DNA of 64,000 nucleotides from Pimelobacter simplex (GCF_900114845.1 NZ_FOUK01000002.1:806001-870000), one strand, 5' to 3'; positions 1 through 12,052 are shown, numbered from the stretch's first letter. Translations and numbers: made by a program. The notes: generated by a model from the letters alone, not told the origin.

Positions 1-1
1 C

Positions 2-64
2 GACGGGCGCGGCCGGGGACTCGCCGGCATGCAGCTCGGACTCACCCCGACCAGTAAGTTCTGA
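2..64 (+). CDS. 3' end of an upstream gene (partial)
   Basis: The frame that is open from base 2 ends at a TGA at 62-64 and reads as a Gly/Arg-rich tail ending LGLTPTSKF. The gene lies just upstream of tatB. In related actinobacteria a sigE/anti-sigma/HtrA-type gene often precedes tatB, so the missing part could be one of those, but twenty residues do not identify it. The two other forward frames look less protein-like here. Confidence 0.4.
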   Translation, partial: DGRGRGLAGMQLGLTPTSKF

Positions 65-102
65 CCAGCGCAGCACGCGGGTAGGGCGACAGGAGCTGGC
101 GG

Positions 103-456
103 GTGTTCGGTATCGGGTTCGGCGAGATCGTCGTCATCGCCTTCATCGCCGTGCTCGTCTTCGGGCCCGACCGGCTGCCCGAGGTCGCCCGCCAGGCCGG
201 CAAGCTGGTCCGCCAGATGCGGCACTTCGCCAACAACGCCCGCGACGAGCTGCGCTCCGAGCTCGGCCCCGAGTACGCCGACCTCGAGCTGAGCGACCTC
301 GACCCGCGCGCCATCGTCCGCAAGCACCTGGCCGAGGCGATGGCCGAGCTCGACGAGCTCGACGACGCCGTCCGCAACGCCGGCGAGGACGACGAGCCGT
401 CCTCGCTCCCGCTCGCCCCGGGCGAGCGGCCGCCGTACGACTTCGACGCGACCTGA
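103..456 (+). CDS. tatB: Sec-independent protein translocase TatB
   Basis: This 117-residue protein is probably TatB, the receptor-side subunit of the twin-arginine translocase, which works with TatC to recognise folded Tat substrates at the membrane. It has one N-terminal transmembrane helix (about residues 3-21) beginning MFGIGFGE, then the FGPDRLPE hinge and a charged amphipathic helix (about 24-60). The tail is acidic. The length fits short actinobacterial TatB. The start is GTG at 103, preceded by an AGGAG ribosome-binding site. A Tat-type signal is visible on the exported amidase at 27077-28312, so the pathway appears to have a client in this window. TatA is a related alternative, but the long charged helix favours TatB. 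Confidence 0.9.
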   Translation: MFGIGFGEIVVIAFIAVLVFGPDRLPEVARQAGKLVRQMRHFANNARDELRSELGPEYADLELSDLDPRAIVRKHLAEAMAELDELDDAVRNAGEDDEPSSLPLAPGERPPYDFDAT

Positions 457-473
457 GCCCTGAGCCCTGAGCC
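453..473 (+). repeat. Three tandem copies of CTGAGCC at the tatB stop
   Basis: CTGAGCC occurs three times in a row at 453-459, 460-466 and 467-473. The first copy contains the tatB stop codon. The array lies between tatB and the convergent gene that ends at 484. It may be simple slippage, and no terminator-like T-run follows. Confidence 0.6.
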
Positions 474-483
474 GAGCCCGGCC

Positions 484-1020
484 TCAGGCGCGGGACTGGG
501 CGGCGGCGAGCGCGGCGAAGGTGACCAGCACCGTGCGCCGTTCCTCCCCGGTGGTGAGCTCGCAGAAGTCCGCCCCGACCCGGCGCAGGTGACCCTCGTG
601 CCGGCTGCCGTCGCGCAGGTGCAGCAGGCACGCCTCCCCCGCCTCGGAGATCCGGCGCAGCGCGGACGCCAGCCCCAGCCGGGTCAGCGGCGACCACGCC
701 ACCGCCGGCACCGCGCGCACGGAGGCGCCCTCGACCGTGGTGACGGCGTCCTGGTTGATCACCCAGTCGTGGTCGCCCGCCGCCACCAGCAGCCACCCGG
801 CGGCCACCCGCTCGACGACCCCCGCGACCGGACCGACCCCCGCGACGCTCACCGTCGCGGTCGACCCGACGGTCGCCATCAGCCGTCCGGCCAGCGTGAC
901 CTGCTGGTACTCCGCCCGGCTGCGGTCGGCCACCTCGACGTCGCGCTCGGCGGCGTACAGGGCTGTCGCCTGGTCCTCCAAGTCGTCGAACAGCGCGAAC
1001 AGCTCGTCCTCCCAGCCCAT
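484..1020 (-). CDS. Conserved actinobacterial protein of unknown function
   Basis: This 178-residue soluble protein starts with ATG at 1020 (MGWEDELFALFDDLEDQ). I place the start there because the open frame upstream runs into non-coding-looking sequence and the LysM gene's leader. The N-terminal third is an acidic helical segment. The rest is rich in short beta-like stretches, including a WLLVAAGDHDWVINQDAV segment that recalls small beta-barrel folds. There is no signal peptide or catalytic motif. It converges on tatB and is divergent from the LysM gene. I do not recognise a function. Confidence 0.7.
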   Translation of the reverse strand: MGWEDELFALFDDLEDQATALYAAERDVEVADRSRAEYQQVTLAGRLMATVGSTATVSVAGVGPVAGVVERVAAGWLLVAAGDHDWVINQDAVTTVEGASVRAVPAVAWSPLTRLGLASALRRISEAGEACLLHLRDGSRHEGHLRRVGADFCELTTGEERRTVLVTFAALAAAQSRA

Positions 1021-1114
1021 GGGCTCCAGCCTCGCACGGCCCGCGGCGAATCGACGCTTTGCGAGCACCGGCGCGCGATCCGTTGACCGCCCCCATGAGC
1101 GAGCACATCCTGAG

Positions 1115-1134
1115 GCAAACGCAAGCAAACGCAA
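1115..1134. repeat. Perfect tandem 10-bp repeat in a divergent promoter region
   Basis: GCAAACGCAA is repeated exactly at 1115-1124 and 1125-1134, just upstream of the LysM gene start at 1148. A 10-bp period places both copies on one face of the helix, as in direct-repeat operators. No binding protein can be assigned. Confidence 0.5.
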
Positions 1135-1147
1135 AGGTTCTCTCGGG

Positions 1148-1780
1148 ATGGAACTCGCTTCGTCGCCGGCGGCGCGCCGCCGGGCAGCGCTGCTCTGGCT
1201 GGGCGCCTCCGCAGCCGCGGTGCTCGCCGGGCTGACCCTGGGTCCCGGCGCGCTCCGACTGGTCCGGCTGGTCCGGGCACCGGGGACGACCTTCGCCGAG
1301 CTCCTCGTCCAGTGCTGCACGGCGATCGCCCTGGTCGCGGTCGCCGGGCTCTGGCTGGCGGCGACCGACGTCGCGCGCGCCGTCGTGCTGCGACGACCGG
1401 GGCGGGCAGGGCCGGTGCGGGTCGGGCCGGTGCGGGCGGTGCTGCTCGCGCTGTGCGGGATCACCGCGCTGGCCGGTACCGCCGCTCCCGCCGGTGCCGC
1501 GGACCCGCCACCTGCACCCGCGCCCGGCCTCGCCGGCCTCCCGCTCCCGGACCGCCCGACGGGCACCCGGTCCGAGCCGAGCCGGCAGGTCGTGGTCCGC
1601 CCCGGCGACACCCTGTGGGCGATCGCCGAGCGCGCCCTGGGCCCGGGGGCGACGGCCCGCGAGGTGGCGGCCCACTGGCCGCGGATCCACGCCCGCAACG
1701 CCGCCGTCATCGGCCCCGACCCGGACCGCATCCGGCCCGGCCAGCTCCTCCACCTGCCCCCGCCCCCGCCGCTCCCCTAG
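1148..1780 (+). CDS. LysM domain-containing membrane protein
   Basis: This 210-residue protein has three predicted transmembrane helices (about 13-31, 58-72 and 96-113), a proline-rich linker and a C-terminal LysM domain (about 147-203, with VVRPGDTLWAIAERALG at its start). LysM binds N-acetylglucosamine polymers, so the C-terminus probably faces the wall and touches peptidoglycan. I chose the ATG at 1148 because the longer open frame upstream overlaps the divergent gene and has no coding character there. It sits directly before the DUF6459 gene and secA, an arrangement I recall from other actinobacteria. Its exact role is unknown; an envelope-anchoring or secretion-linked role is inference. 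Confidence 0.85.
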   Translation: MELASSPAARRRAALLWLGASAAAVLAGLTLGPGALRLVRLVRAPGTTFAELLVQCCTAIALVAVAGLWLAATDVARAVVLRRPGRAGPVRVGPVRAVLLALCGITALAGTAAPAGAADPPPAPAPGLAGLPLPDRPTGTRSEPSRQVVVRPGDTLWAIAERALGPGATAREVAAHWPRIHARNAAVIGPDPDRIRPGQLLHLPPPPPLP

Positions 1781-1808
1781 ACCGATCACCACCGCTCCCG
1801 GAGGCACC

Positions 1809-2336
1809 ATGTCCGCGTCCGCGTCCGCGTCCGCACCTCGAGCCGCCCGCCTCACCGTCCCGGTCAGCGCGACCCAGGGCACCCTGGCGCTCGCGCTGCT
1901 CCCCCGGCAGGCCCCACCCCCGCCCGGACCTCTGCCACGCCCGCCGAGCCCGCGGCCGGGGGGCGTCGTCGTCCCGATCGACCAGCGGCTGCGGCGCACG
2001 ATCGAGGAGTGGACCCACCGGTTCGTCCAGGCGGCGGTCGAGATCGTGGGAGGCGACCGGCCGGTCTCGCAGCTGCTGCGCTGGACCGCCCCCGAGGTGT
2101 ACGGCGACCTGCACCGCCGCGCGCTCCTGGTCGCCCGGGCGGGCGGCCACCAGCCCGGGCTGGCCCGGGTCCAGGCGGTCCGGCCGCGGGTGCAGAGCGT
2201 GCACGCGTGCTTCCTCAGCGACGCCGTGGTCGAGTGCGGGGTGCACGTGCGGCACGGCGCCCGCTCGCGGGCCGTGGCGGCGCGGTTCGAGCGGGTCGAG
2301 CAGCGCTGGATCTGCACCGCTCTCGACTTCTCCTGA
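1809..2336 (+). CDS. DUF6459 (Rv3231c-like) family protein
   Basis: The protein has 175 residues. After a low-complexity Ser/Ala- and Pro-rich N-terminus (about 1-60) comes a compact domain containing the W(T)APEVYGDLHRRALL stretch and ending ERVEQRWICTALDFS. That C-terminal RWICTALD block is the recognisable hallmark of the DUF6459 family, which is found beside secA in many actinobacteria. The start is ATG at 1809 and the gap from the LysM gene is 28 nt, so the two are probably co-transcribed. There are no catalytic residues I can name and no membrane segment. The function is unknown. Confidence 0.8.
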   Translation: MSASASASAPRAARLTVPVSATQGTLALALLPRQAPPPPGPLPRPPSPRPGGVVVPIDQRLRRTIEEWTHRFVQAAVEIVGGDRPVSQLLRWTAPEVYGDLHRRALLVARAGGHQPGLARVQAVRPRVQSVHACFLSDAVVECGVHVRHGARSRAVAARFERVEQRWICTALDFS

Positions 2337-2379
2337 AGCCGCCTCCGGCAGCGACCGCGCTCCCGCAGGGCTGGTCAGG

Positions 2380-2400
2380 TGTGACCTGGGTCACTACGTT
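2380..2400 (+). promoter_or_regulatory. CRP/GlxR-type box abutting a leaderless -10
   Basis: TGTGA-CCTGGG-TCACT at 2380-2395 matches the CRP/GlxR pattern TGTGA-N6-TCACA except for its last base. It abuts TACGTT (2395-2400), a TANNNT -10 box only 6 nt before the ATG at 2407. If this is the promoter, the mRNA is leaderless and the box sits just upstream of the -10. Confidence 0.5.
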
Positions 2401-2406
2401 GCCTCC

Positions 2407-3612
2407 ATGATCCGTGCACTCGCGGCCACGCTCGCCGCTCTCGGTACCACGCTCGTCGTCCCCCTCACCGCCCCCGCCCCCGCCGCCCACGCCGACGGTC
2501 CCGGCGCCGGCGGCCCGTGGGTGGTCTCGGTCGGCGACTCCTACATCTCCGGCGAGGCCGGCCGCTGGGCCGGCTCGTCCAACAGCAGCAGCGCCCGGGC
2601 CGACGCGCTCGGGCCCACGGCGTACAACGACAACGCGGCGGGCACGGGCGAGGCGATCGCGCGGTGCCACCGCAGCCGCAGCGCCGAGATCCACGTCGGC
2701 GGCGGGGTGAGCAGCCTGAACCTCGCCTGCTCCGGCGCGACGACGGCGACCTCGACCGGCGACACCTTCAAGCCCGGTCTGGACTTCTACAGCGGCAGCC
2801 AGGGCGTCGGCCAGGCCCGCGCGCTCCAGGACTTCGCCGCCGGGCACAACGTGCGGATGGTCGTCGTCTCCATCGGCGGCAACGACTTCGACTTCGCCGG
2901 CATCGTGCAGCAGTGCGTGCAGGACTTCCTGCTCTCACCGTCGTGGTGGAAGGACTACTGCAAGGACGACAGCAGCGTCACCCGCAACTTCACCGCCGCG
3001 AACGTCGCCACCGTCCGGTCCCGGATCGCCGGCGCGCTGACCAACCTGCGGACGGCGATGCGGAACGCCGGCTACGCCGACAGCCAGTGGACGATGCTCG
3101 TCCAGACCTACCCCTCCCCGATCCCCGGCGGCTCCGGCTTCCGCTACGGCCAGAGCGGCTACGGCCGGCAGAGCACCGGCGGCTGCGGCTTCTGGAACGC
3201 CGACGCCGACTGGGCCAACGGCACCGCGCTGCCGACCATCAACAGCACCGTCACCGGCGCGATCAGCCAGGCCGGGATCGGCAACGCGAAGGTGCTCGAC
3301 CTCGCCGGCACGTTCAACGGCCGGCGGCTCTGCGAGTCCGGGGTCGGGCTGTACGAGGAGGTCGGCCTCCCGAGCTGGCAGAGCGCCGGCGCCGTCGACC
3401 GCACCGAGTGGGTCAACCAGATCCGCACCGTCACCACGGCGGGCGACTCGCCGTACTACATCCAGGAGTCGCTGCACCCGAACTACTGGGGCCAGCTCGC
3501 CGTCCGCTCCTGCGTGCGCCAGGCGTACAACAACGGGACGCCGCGGGGCGGCGCCTGCGTCCGCAGTGGTACCGGGTTGGTCGGGGGTGAGCCGCGGATG
3601 AGTCTGCGGTAG
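2407..3612 (+). CDS. Secreted SGNH/GDSL-family hydrolase
   Basis: This 401-residue exported esterase or lipase-like protein probably hydrolyses ester bonds outside the cell. A signal peptide (about 1-29, ending AHA) is followed by the GDS block with the nucleophile Ser45 (VVSVGDSYISGE), the GGND block at 157-160, and a C-terminal block (SLHPNYWG) that supplies the catalytic His357. Several Cys pairs suggest disulfides. The start is ATG at 2407 with a TANNNT box 6 nt upstream and no clear ribosome-binding site, so translation may be leaderless. The substrate cannot be read from sequence. Strong inverted repeats follow the stop codon. Confidence 0.9.
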   Translation: MIRALAATLAALGTTLVVPLTAPAPAAHADGPGAGGPWVVSVGDSYISGEAGRWAGSSNSSSARADALGPTAYNDNAAGTGEAIARCHRSRSAEIHVGGGVSSLNLACSGATTATSTGDTFKPGLDFYSGSQGVGQARALQDFAAGHNVRMVVVSIGGNDFDFAGIVQQCVQDFLLSPSWWKDYCKDDSSVTRNFTAANVATVRSRIAGALTNLRTAMRNAGYADSQWTMLVQTYPSPIPGGSGFRYGQSGYGRQSTGGCGFWNADADWANGTALPTINSTVTGAISQAGIGNAKVLDLAGTFNGRRLCESGVGLYEEVGLPSWQSAGAVDRTEWVNQIRTVTTAGDSPYYIQESLHPNYWGQLAVRSCVRQAYNNGTPRGGACVRSGTGLVGGEPRMSLR

Positions 3613-3621
3613 GGGCCCGGC

Positions 3622-3653
3622 GCCAGTTTCGCCGGTCAACCGGCGAAACTGGC
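3622..3653. terminator. 15-bp inverted repeat, probable bidirectional terminator
   Basis: GCCAGTTTCGCCGGT (3622-3636) pairs perfectly with 3639-3653 across a 2-nt gap. It is the first of three stacked inverted repeats between the convergent SGNH hydrolase and secA genes. Confidence 0.7.
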
Positions 3654-3665
3654 ACTGGACCGCTA

Positions 3666-3711
3666 AAACTCACGCCTGACCGACGGAACTTCATCGGTCA
3701 GGCGTGAGTTT
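3666..3711. terminator. 18-bp inverted repeat, probable terminator
   Basis: AAACTCACGCCTGACCGA (3666-3683) is perfectly complementary to 3694-3711, with a 10-nt loop. The A-tract on one side and T-tract on the other suit termination in both directions between convergent genes. Confidence 0.75.
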
Positions 3712-3732
3712 CGCCGGTCGACCGGCGATTTT
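3711..3732. terminator. 18-bp perfect palindrome followed by TTTT
   Basis: TCGCCGGTCGACCGGCGA at 3711-3728 is fully self-complementary and is followed by TTTT at 3729-3732. Its half-site shares TTTCGCCGGT with the repeat at 3622-3653, as if both derive from one element. Confidence 0.6.
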
Positions 3733-3750
3733 GTCTCCGGGGCGCGAGCC

Positions 3751-6639
<2,889 letters not shown>

Positions 6640-6645
6640 GCGGCC

Positions 6646-6651
6646 ACTCTA
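6646..6651 (-). promoter_or_regulatory. Candidate leaderless -10 box of secA
   Basis: On the minus strand TAGAGT lies 6 nt before the secA GTG, the spacing expected when transcription begins at the start codon. Confidence 0.45.
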
Positions 6652-6706
6652 CCCAGCAGTCACCAAGGGCGAGAGCCGACGGCCCACGGTGGGCGGGGAG
6701 CCGCCG

Positions 6707-7084
6707 TCAGGAGGCTTGCTGACGGTCGTACTCGGCGAAGGCCGCGGCCCGCTCCCGCTCGATCTTGCGACCCAGCCCGTAGCCGGTCCCCCACAGCAGC
6801 GCGAAGACCGCGCCGAGGAAGTACATGAGCGGCGCGAGCAGGCCCAGCGCGATCGCGGCGACCTGGAGCACGTGGCCGATGACGTAGCCCGACTCGCGGC
6901 GCAGCATCCCGGCGACCAGCAGGCAGGCGAGCGCGAGGCCGAGGCCGACCGGCAGCGCGACGGCGGGGCGGACGTCGGAGATCCCGATCATCACGGGCGT
7001 CGAGAGGGCCACGGTGATCGCCTCGAGCGAGAGGACCGCGGCGCACATCGCCCGGCGCGGGGACTTCTGGCGCTCGTCGCTCAC
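6707..7084 (-). CDS. DUF4233 family membrane protein
   Basis: This 125-residue protein has about four hydrophobic helices spanning residues 12-105 and a charged C-terminal tail (KIERERAAAFAEYDRQQAS). It matches the small actinobacterial DUF4233 membrane proteins commonly found just after folC. The GTG start at 7084 overlaps the folC stop in a GTGA arrangement, so translation is probably coupled to folC. A longer reading frame that continues upstream is an artefact of the frame staying open through folC. The molecular function is unknown. Confidence 0.85.
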   Translation of the reverse strand: MSDERQKSPRRAMCAAVLSLEAITVALSTPVMIGISDVRPAVALPVGLGLALACLLVAGMLRRESGYVIGHVLQVAAIALGLLAPLMYFLGAVFALLWGTGYGLGRKIERERAAAFAEYDRQQAS

Positions 7085-8433
7085 TTGCGGCCTCCGAGCA
7101 GCACCCGGGCCTCGCCGACGGTGACCACCGAGCCGGTGACCAGGACGGCGCCGGAGCTGAGCGCGTCGCGGCTGTCGTCCTCGGCCAGGGCCGCGGCGGC
7201 GTCGATCGCGTCGCCCAGGTGCGGGACGACGCTGACCCGGTCGTCGCCGAAGACCTCGCGGGCGACGACGCCGAGCTGCTCGGCGGGCAGCGCCCGCGCG
7301 GTGGAGTTCTGGGTGACGACCACGTGGGAGAGCAGCGGCTCGAAGGCGGCGAGCAGGCCCTCGGCGTCCTTGTCGCCCATCACGCCGATCACGCCGACGA
7401 GCGGGTCGAACTGGAAGGAGTCCTCGATCGCCGAGGCCGTGGCCTCGGCGCCGTGGGGGTTGTGGGCGGCGTCGAGCACGATCGTGGGGCTGCGCCGGAC
7501 GACCTCGAGCCGGCCCGGCGAGGTGATCTCGGCGAAGGCCCCGCGGACGACGTCGTCGCCGAGCGGCTCGTCTCCCCCGACGAACGCCTCGACGGCGGCG
7601 AGCGCGGTGGCGGCGTTCTGCGCCTGGTGGGCGCCGTAGAGCGGGAGGAAGAGGTCGTCGTAGCGGCCGCGCAGGCCCTGCAGGGTGACGACCTGGCCGC
7701 CGACGGCCGCGGTCCGGGCGACGACGCCGAACTCGAGTCCCTCGCGGGCGACGGTGGCGCCGACCTCGGCCGCGCGCTCGAGGAGGACGACGGCGACGTC
7801 TGCGCTCTGCTGGGCCAGGACGGCGGTGGCGCCCGGCTTGATGATGCCGGCCTTCTCGCGGGCGATCTCGACGGCGGTGCCGCCCAGGTAGCTCGCGTGG
7901 TCGACGGCGATCGGGGTGATCACCGCGACGTCGGCATCGATCACGTTGGTCGCGTCCCACGAGCCGCCCATGCCGACCTCGACGACGGCGACGTCGACCG
8001 GGGCGTCGGCGAAGGCGGCGTAGGCCATGCCGACGACCGTCTCGAAGAAGCTGAGCGGGTGCTCCTCGGCCTGGTCGACCAGGTGCGTGTAGGGCGCGAT
8101 GTCGTTGAACGCCCGGACGAACGCCTCGTCGTCGAGCGGCTCGCCGTCGACGCTGATCCGCTCGCTCATCTTCTCGACGTGCGGGCTGGTGAAGCGCCCG
8201 GTGCGCAGGTCGAGCGCGCGGAGCAGGGCATCGACCATGCGTGCGGTCGACGTCTTGCCGTTGGTGCCGGTCAGGTGGATCGACCGGTAGGCCCGCTGCG
8301 GGTCGCCGAGCAGCTCGGTGAACGCCTGGATCCGGTCGAGCGAGGGCTCGAGCCGGGTCTCGGGCCACCGGGACAGGAGGGCGTCCTCGGCCTCGGCGAA
8401 GGTCTGTGCAGGGCGCGCTACGGGCTCAGTCAT
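7081..8433 (-). CDS. folC: Bifunctional folylpolyglutamate synthase/dihydrofolate synthase
   Basis: FolC (450 residues) adds glutamate to dihydropteroate and lengthens the polyglutamate tail of folates, using ATP. The Mur-ligase-type P-loop GTNGKTST lies at 56-63. The central domain contains VVEVGMGGSWDATN and the later HNPHGAEA segment, both typical of FolC. The start is ATG at 8433, 12 nt after the methyltransferase stop. A TAGACT box at 8443-8448 could provide its own nearly leaderless transcript, but read-through from the transporter operon is also possible. The DUF4233 gene overlaps its stop codon. Confidence 0.95.
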   Translation of the reverse strand: MTEPVARPAQTFAEAEDALLSRWPETRLEPSLDRIQAFTELLGDPQRAYRSIHLTGTNGKTSTARMVDALLRALDLRTGRFTSPHVEKMSERISVDGEPLDDEAFVRAFNDIAPYTHLVDQAEEHPLSFFETVVGMAYAAFADAPVDVAVVEVGMGGSWDATNVIDADVAVITPIAVDHASYLGGTAVEIAREKAGIIKPGATAVLAQQSADVAVVLLERAAEVGATVAREGLEFGVVARTAAVGGQVVTLQGLRGRYDDLFLPLYGAHQAQNAATALAAVEAFVGGDEPLGDDVVRGAFAEITSPGRLEVVRRSPTIVLDAAHNPHGAEATASAIEDSFQFDPLVGVIGVMGDKDAEGLLAAFEPLLSHVVVTQNSTARALPAEQLGVVAREVFGDDRVSVVPHLGDAIDAAAALAEDDSRDALSSGAVLVTGSVVTVGEARVLLGGRK

Positions 8434-8445
8434 GGCCCGCCGAGT

Positions 8446-9149
8446 CTACGGAGTCACGGCGCGCACGAGGAACTGCAGGCGCACCTCGTGGTCCGGCGCG
8501 ACGCCGTGGGCACGGTCGAGCTCGAGGATGCCGGTGAGCGGGGTCACCGTGACGTCGGCGAAGCCGGCGGCGACGACGAGGTCGCGGGTCGCGTCGATCG
8601 AGGCGGCGTCGGCCAGCGGCAGCGCGGCGCGGACGCCGTCGTCGTAGAGGCGGACGAAGTCCTCGGAGGTGTCCCGGTCGAGCCCCTCGGGGAACCAGGT
8701 CGAGTCGACCAGCGTGAGCACGCCCCCGGGACGCAGCAGCCGGCGCCAGGCGGCGAGCGCCCGTGCGGGCTCGCGCAGCGTCCACATCAGGTAGCGGCTG
8801 GTGACCGCGTCGAACGAGGCGTCGGCGAAGTCGGGGGCGACGGCGTCGCCGCGGCGGAAGTCCGGGGCCCGATCGGCCCGCGCGGCGTGGGCGCGGGCCC
8901 GCGCGAGCATGCCCTCGGACATGTCGGTGGCGGTGACGTCGTACCCGAGGCCCGCGAGGAGCAGCGCGACGTACCCGCTGCCGGTGCCGAGGTCGAGGAC
9001 GTCGGCGGGCGCGGGCGGCAGCGCGGCCGAGAAGACCTCGGCCCAGGCCGCCTGGTCGAGGGCGCGCCGCTCGGGTCGCTGCTGGTAGTCGTCGTAGGAC
9101 GGCGCGCGGCCGGTCCAGTAGGCGTCGACGTTGTCCTGGACGTTCGTGC

Positions 9150-9153
<4 letters not shown>
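8446..9153 (-). CDS. Class I SAM-dependent methyltransferase
   Basis: This 235-residue cytoplasmic enzyme has a Rossmann-type methyltransferase core. The SAM-binding glycine motif is VLDLGTGSGY (52-61), followed by the acidic post-II region (VTATDMSEGM) and LRPGGVLTLVDSTW near the centre. The C-terminal part is variable and would set the acceptor, which is unknown. Its ATG at 9153 overlaps the stop of the ABC ATPase (ATGA), making it the fourth gene of the importer operon. That tight coupling suggests it acts on the imported molecule or on a pathway using it. This is inference from position only. Confidence 0.85.
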
Positions 9154-9928
<775 letters not shown>

Positions 9929-9932
<4 letters not shown>

Positions 9933-10915
9933 GACTTCTCGCCGAACCTCTCCTGGATCTTCGCCAGCCCGTCGAGGGCCAGCGGCGTCGGCGGCTCGAC
10001 GTAGTTGAAGAGGAGCGGCATCAGGTTGTCGTCGCGGACGGCGGCCATGCTCCGCGCACCCGGCAGCCGGGTGATCGCCTCGGCGACCTGCGCCGGGTCG
10101 CCCGCGCTGTGCAGCAGGATGAGCACGTCGGGGTCGCGGCCGATGAGCTCCTCGGGGGTGACCTCGAAGACCCGCTCGTCGGTGTCGGCGAAGACGTTGT
10201 CGAGGCCGGCCGCCTCGAGGATCGGGTGCGCCATGCTGCGGGTGCCGTAGGCGTAGGTGACGCCCCCGCCGACGGTCGGGTAGAGCACGGCCGCCGTCCG
10301 GCGCTCGCCGGTGCCGTCCGCGCTGAGCTCGGCGACCCGCTCCTTCAGCGCTGCGTTGGCCGCGGCGGCCTCGTCGGTGCGGTCGAAGACCTTGCCGTAG
10401 GTCTCCATCTGGGCGTAGACGTCGTCGAAGCCCGGGTCGTCGAGTCCCTCAGGGCACATCGCCGGCTCCTCGATGAGCGGGATGCCGACCTGGTCGAGCG
10501 TGGCCCGGCTGAGGTTGTCGATCTCGCCGAGGACGAGGTCGGGCTCCTTGCCGATGACGACCTCCTTCGAGACGAGGAGGTGGCCCGACGTGTCGGTCTT
10601 GCCGGTCAGCGCGGGGATCTTCTCGAGTGCGGCCCAGGTGGCGTCGTCGTAGTAGTCGCGGGGGTACTCCCCCGCGCGGGCGCTGACCCGGTCGAGCACG
10701 CCGAGCGCGGAGAGGTAGGGCACGGCCGCGCTCTTGAGGAGCACGACCTTCTCGGGGGCGGCGTCGAGGGTGACGTCGGCCCCGCAGTTCTCGACTGTCA
10801 CCGGGTAGGGACCGGAGCCGCCCTCGGCGGAGCGGCCGCCGTCGGAGGAGAGCCCGCACGACGACAGGGCGAGGACGGAGGCCGAGGCGGTGAGGGCGAT
10901 CAGGGCGCGGCGCAT
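9929..10915 (-). CDS. ABC importer substrate-binding lipoprotein, possibly F420-0 type
   Basis: This 328-residue protein has a lipoprotein signal with the acylated cysteine at about residue 20 (LALSSCGLS), then a two-lobed TroA/FepB-type fold with the usual PEKVVLLKSA and EPDLVLGEI segments. From memory, several stretches (SGHLLVSKEVV, YAYGTRSMAHPILEAAG, LFNYVEPPTPLA) resemble the actinobacterial family annotated as putative F420-0 transporter binding protein; I could not check this. A siderophore or corrinoid remains possible. The gene lies 31 nt downstream of the permease gene and overlaps the ATPase gene. Confidence 0.85.
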
Positions 10916-10946
10916 GGGGAGGTCTCCTGGGGGCAGGCGGGCGGGA

Positions 10947-12038
10947 TCAGGCGGCGGTGGCCTGGAGGCGGCGGACGAGGACGAGCAGGAACGGTGCGCC
11001 GACGACCGCGGTGATGATCCCGATCGGGATCTCCTGCGGGGCGAGCAGCACCCGGGCGACGATGTCGGCCCAGATCAGGAGGATCGCGCCCATCAGGGCG
11101 GCGACCGGGACGGCGCGGACGTGCGCGGCGCCGACGGCCCGGCGGGCCAGGTGCGGGACGACGAGACCGACGAAGCCGACGCTGCCGGCCGCCGAGACGA
11201 CGACGGCGATGCACAGCGAGACGAGCACGAGCAGCGCGGTGCGCAGCCGCTCCGGCGGGACGCCGAGCGCCAGCGCCGTCTCGTCGCCGACCGCGAGCGC
11301 GTCGAGCTGGCGGCCGAGCACGGTCAGCACCGCGACGGTCAGCAGTACCACGACGACCGCGACGGCGAGCGGCTGCCCCCAGCCGGCCAGGGCCAGCGAG
11401 CCGAGCAGCCAGAACATCACCGAGCGGGCGCCCTCGGCGGAGTCCGAGGCGAAGATGAGGAAGCTCGTCACCGCCTGCAGCGCGTAGCCGACCGCGACCC
11501 CCGCGAGCAGCAGCCTCGTCGAGGTGACCCGGCCGGCGGAGCGCGCGACGGCGTACACGAGGACGGAGGCGGCGAGCGCGCCGACGAAGGCGCTCCCCGA
11601 CAGCACGTGCTCGCCGAGCCCGAGCGTGATCCCGAACAGGATGGCCGCCGCGGCTCCCGCGGACGCACCGGAGCTGACGCCGAGGAGATAGGGGTCGGCC
11701 AGGAGGTTGCGCACCATCGCCTGCAGCGCCATGCCGCTGACCGCGAGGCCGGCGCCGACGAGGGCCGCCAGCAGCACCCGCGGCAGCCGGACGTCCCAGA
11801 TGATCGCGTCGCGCGGCGCGCTCCAGGTCTGCTCGCCCGGGGTGAGGAAGAGGTGGTGGCCGAGCACCTTCACGACGCTGTCGAAGGGGACGTAGACCGC
11901 GCCGAGCGCGATCCCGGCGACCACCGACAGGGCGAGCCCCACCAGCAGGGCGAGCATCCAGCGCCGGGCGCGGGCGGCCGTGCGGTCGGCGGGGAACGAC
12001 GCGGGCTCGGCGGCGACGCCAGGGTCCAGGGCGACCAC
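10947..12038 (-). CDS. FecCD-family ABC importer permease
   Basis: This 363-residue integral membrane subunit has about nine or ten hydrophobic helices and the conserved FecCD landmarks RLPRVLLAALVGAGLAVSG and LGVSSGASAGAA. The start is taken as GTG at 12038 because a strong GGGAGGAG ribosome-binding site lies 6 nt upstream; the frame is open further upstream but enters an inverted repeat and the divergent promoter region. It is the first gene of the permease, binding protein, ATPase, methyltransferase operon, and it is divergent from the GH43-like lipoprotein gene. Confidence 0.92.
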   Translation of the reverse strand: MVALDPGVAAEPASFPADRTAARARRWMLALLVGLALSVVAGIALGAVYVPFDSVVKVLGHHLFLTPGEQTWSAPRDAIIWDVRLPRVLLAALVGAGLAVSGMALQAMVRNLLADPYLLGVSSGASAGAAAAILFGITLGLGEHVLSGSAFVGALAASVLVYAVARSAGRVTSTRLLLAGVAVGYALQAVTSFLIFASDSAEGARSVMFWLLGSLALAGWGQPLAVAVVVVLLTVAVLTVLGRQLDALAVGDETALALGVPPERLRTALLVLVSLCIAVVVSAAGSVGFVGLVVPHLARRAVGAAHVRAVPVAALMGAILLIWADIVARVLLAPQEIPIGIITAVVGAPFLLVLVRRLQATAA

Positions 12039-12052
12039 CGCGAGCTCCTCCC

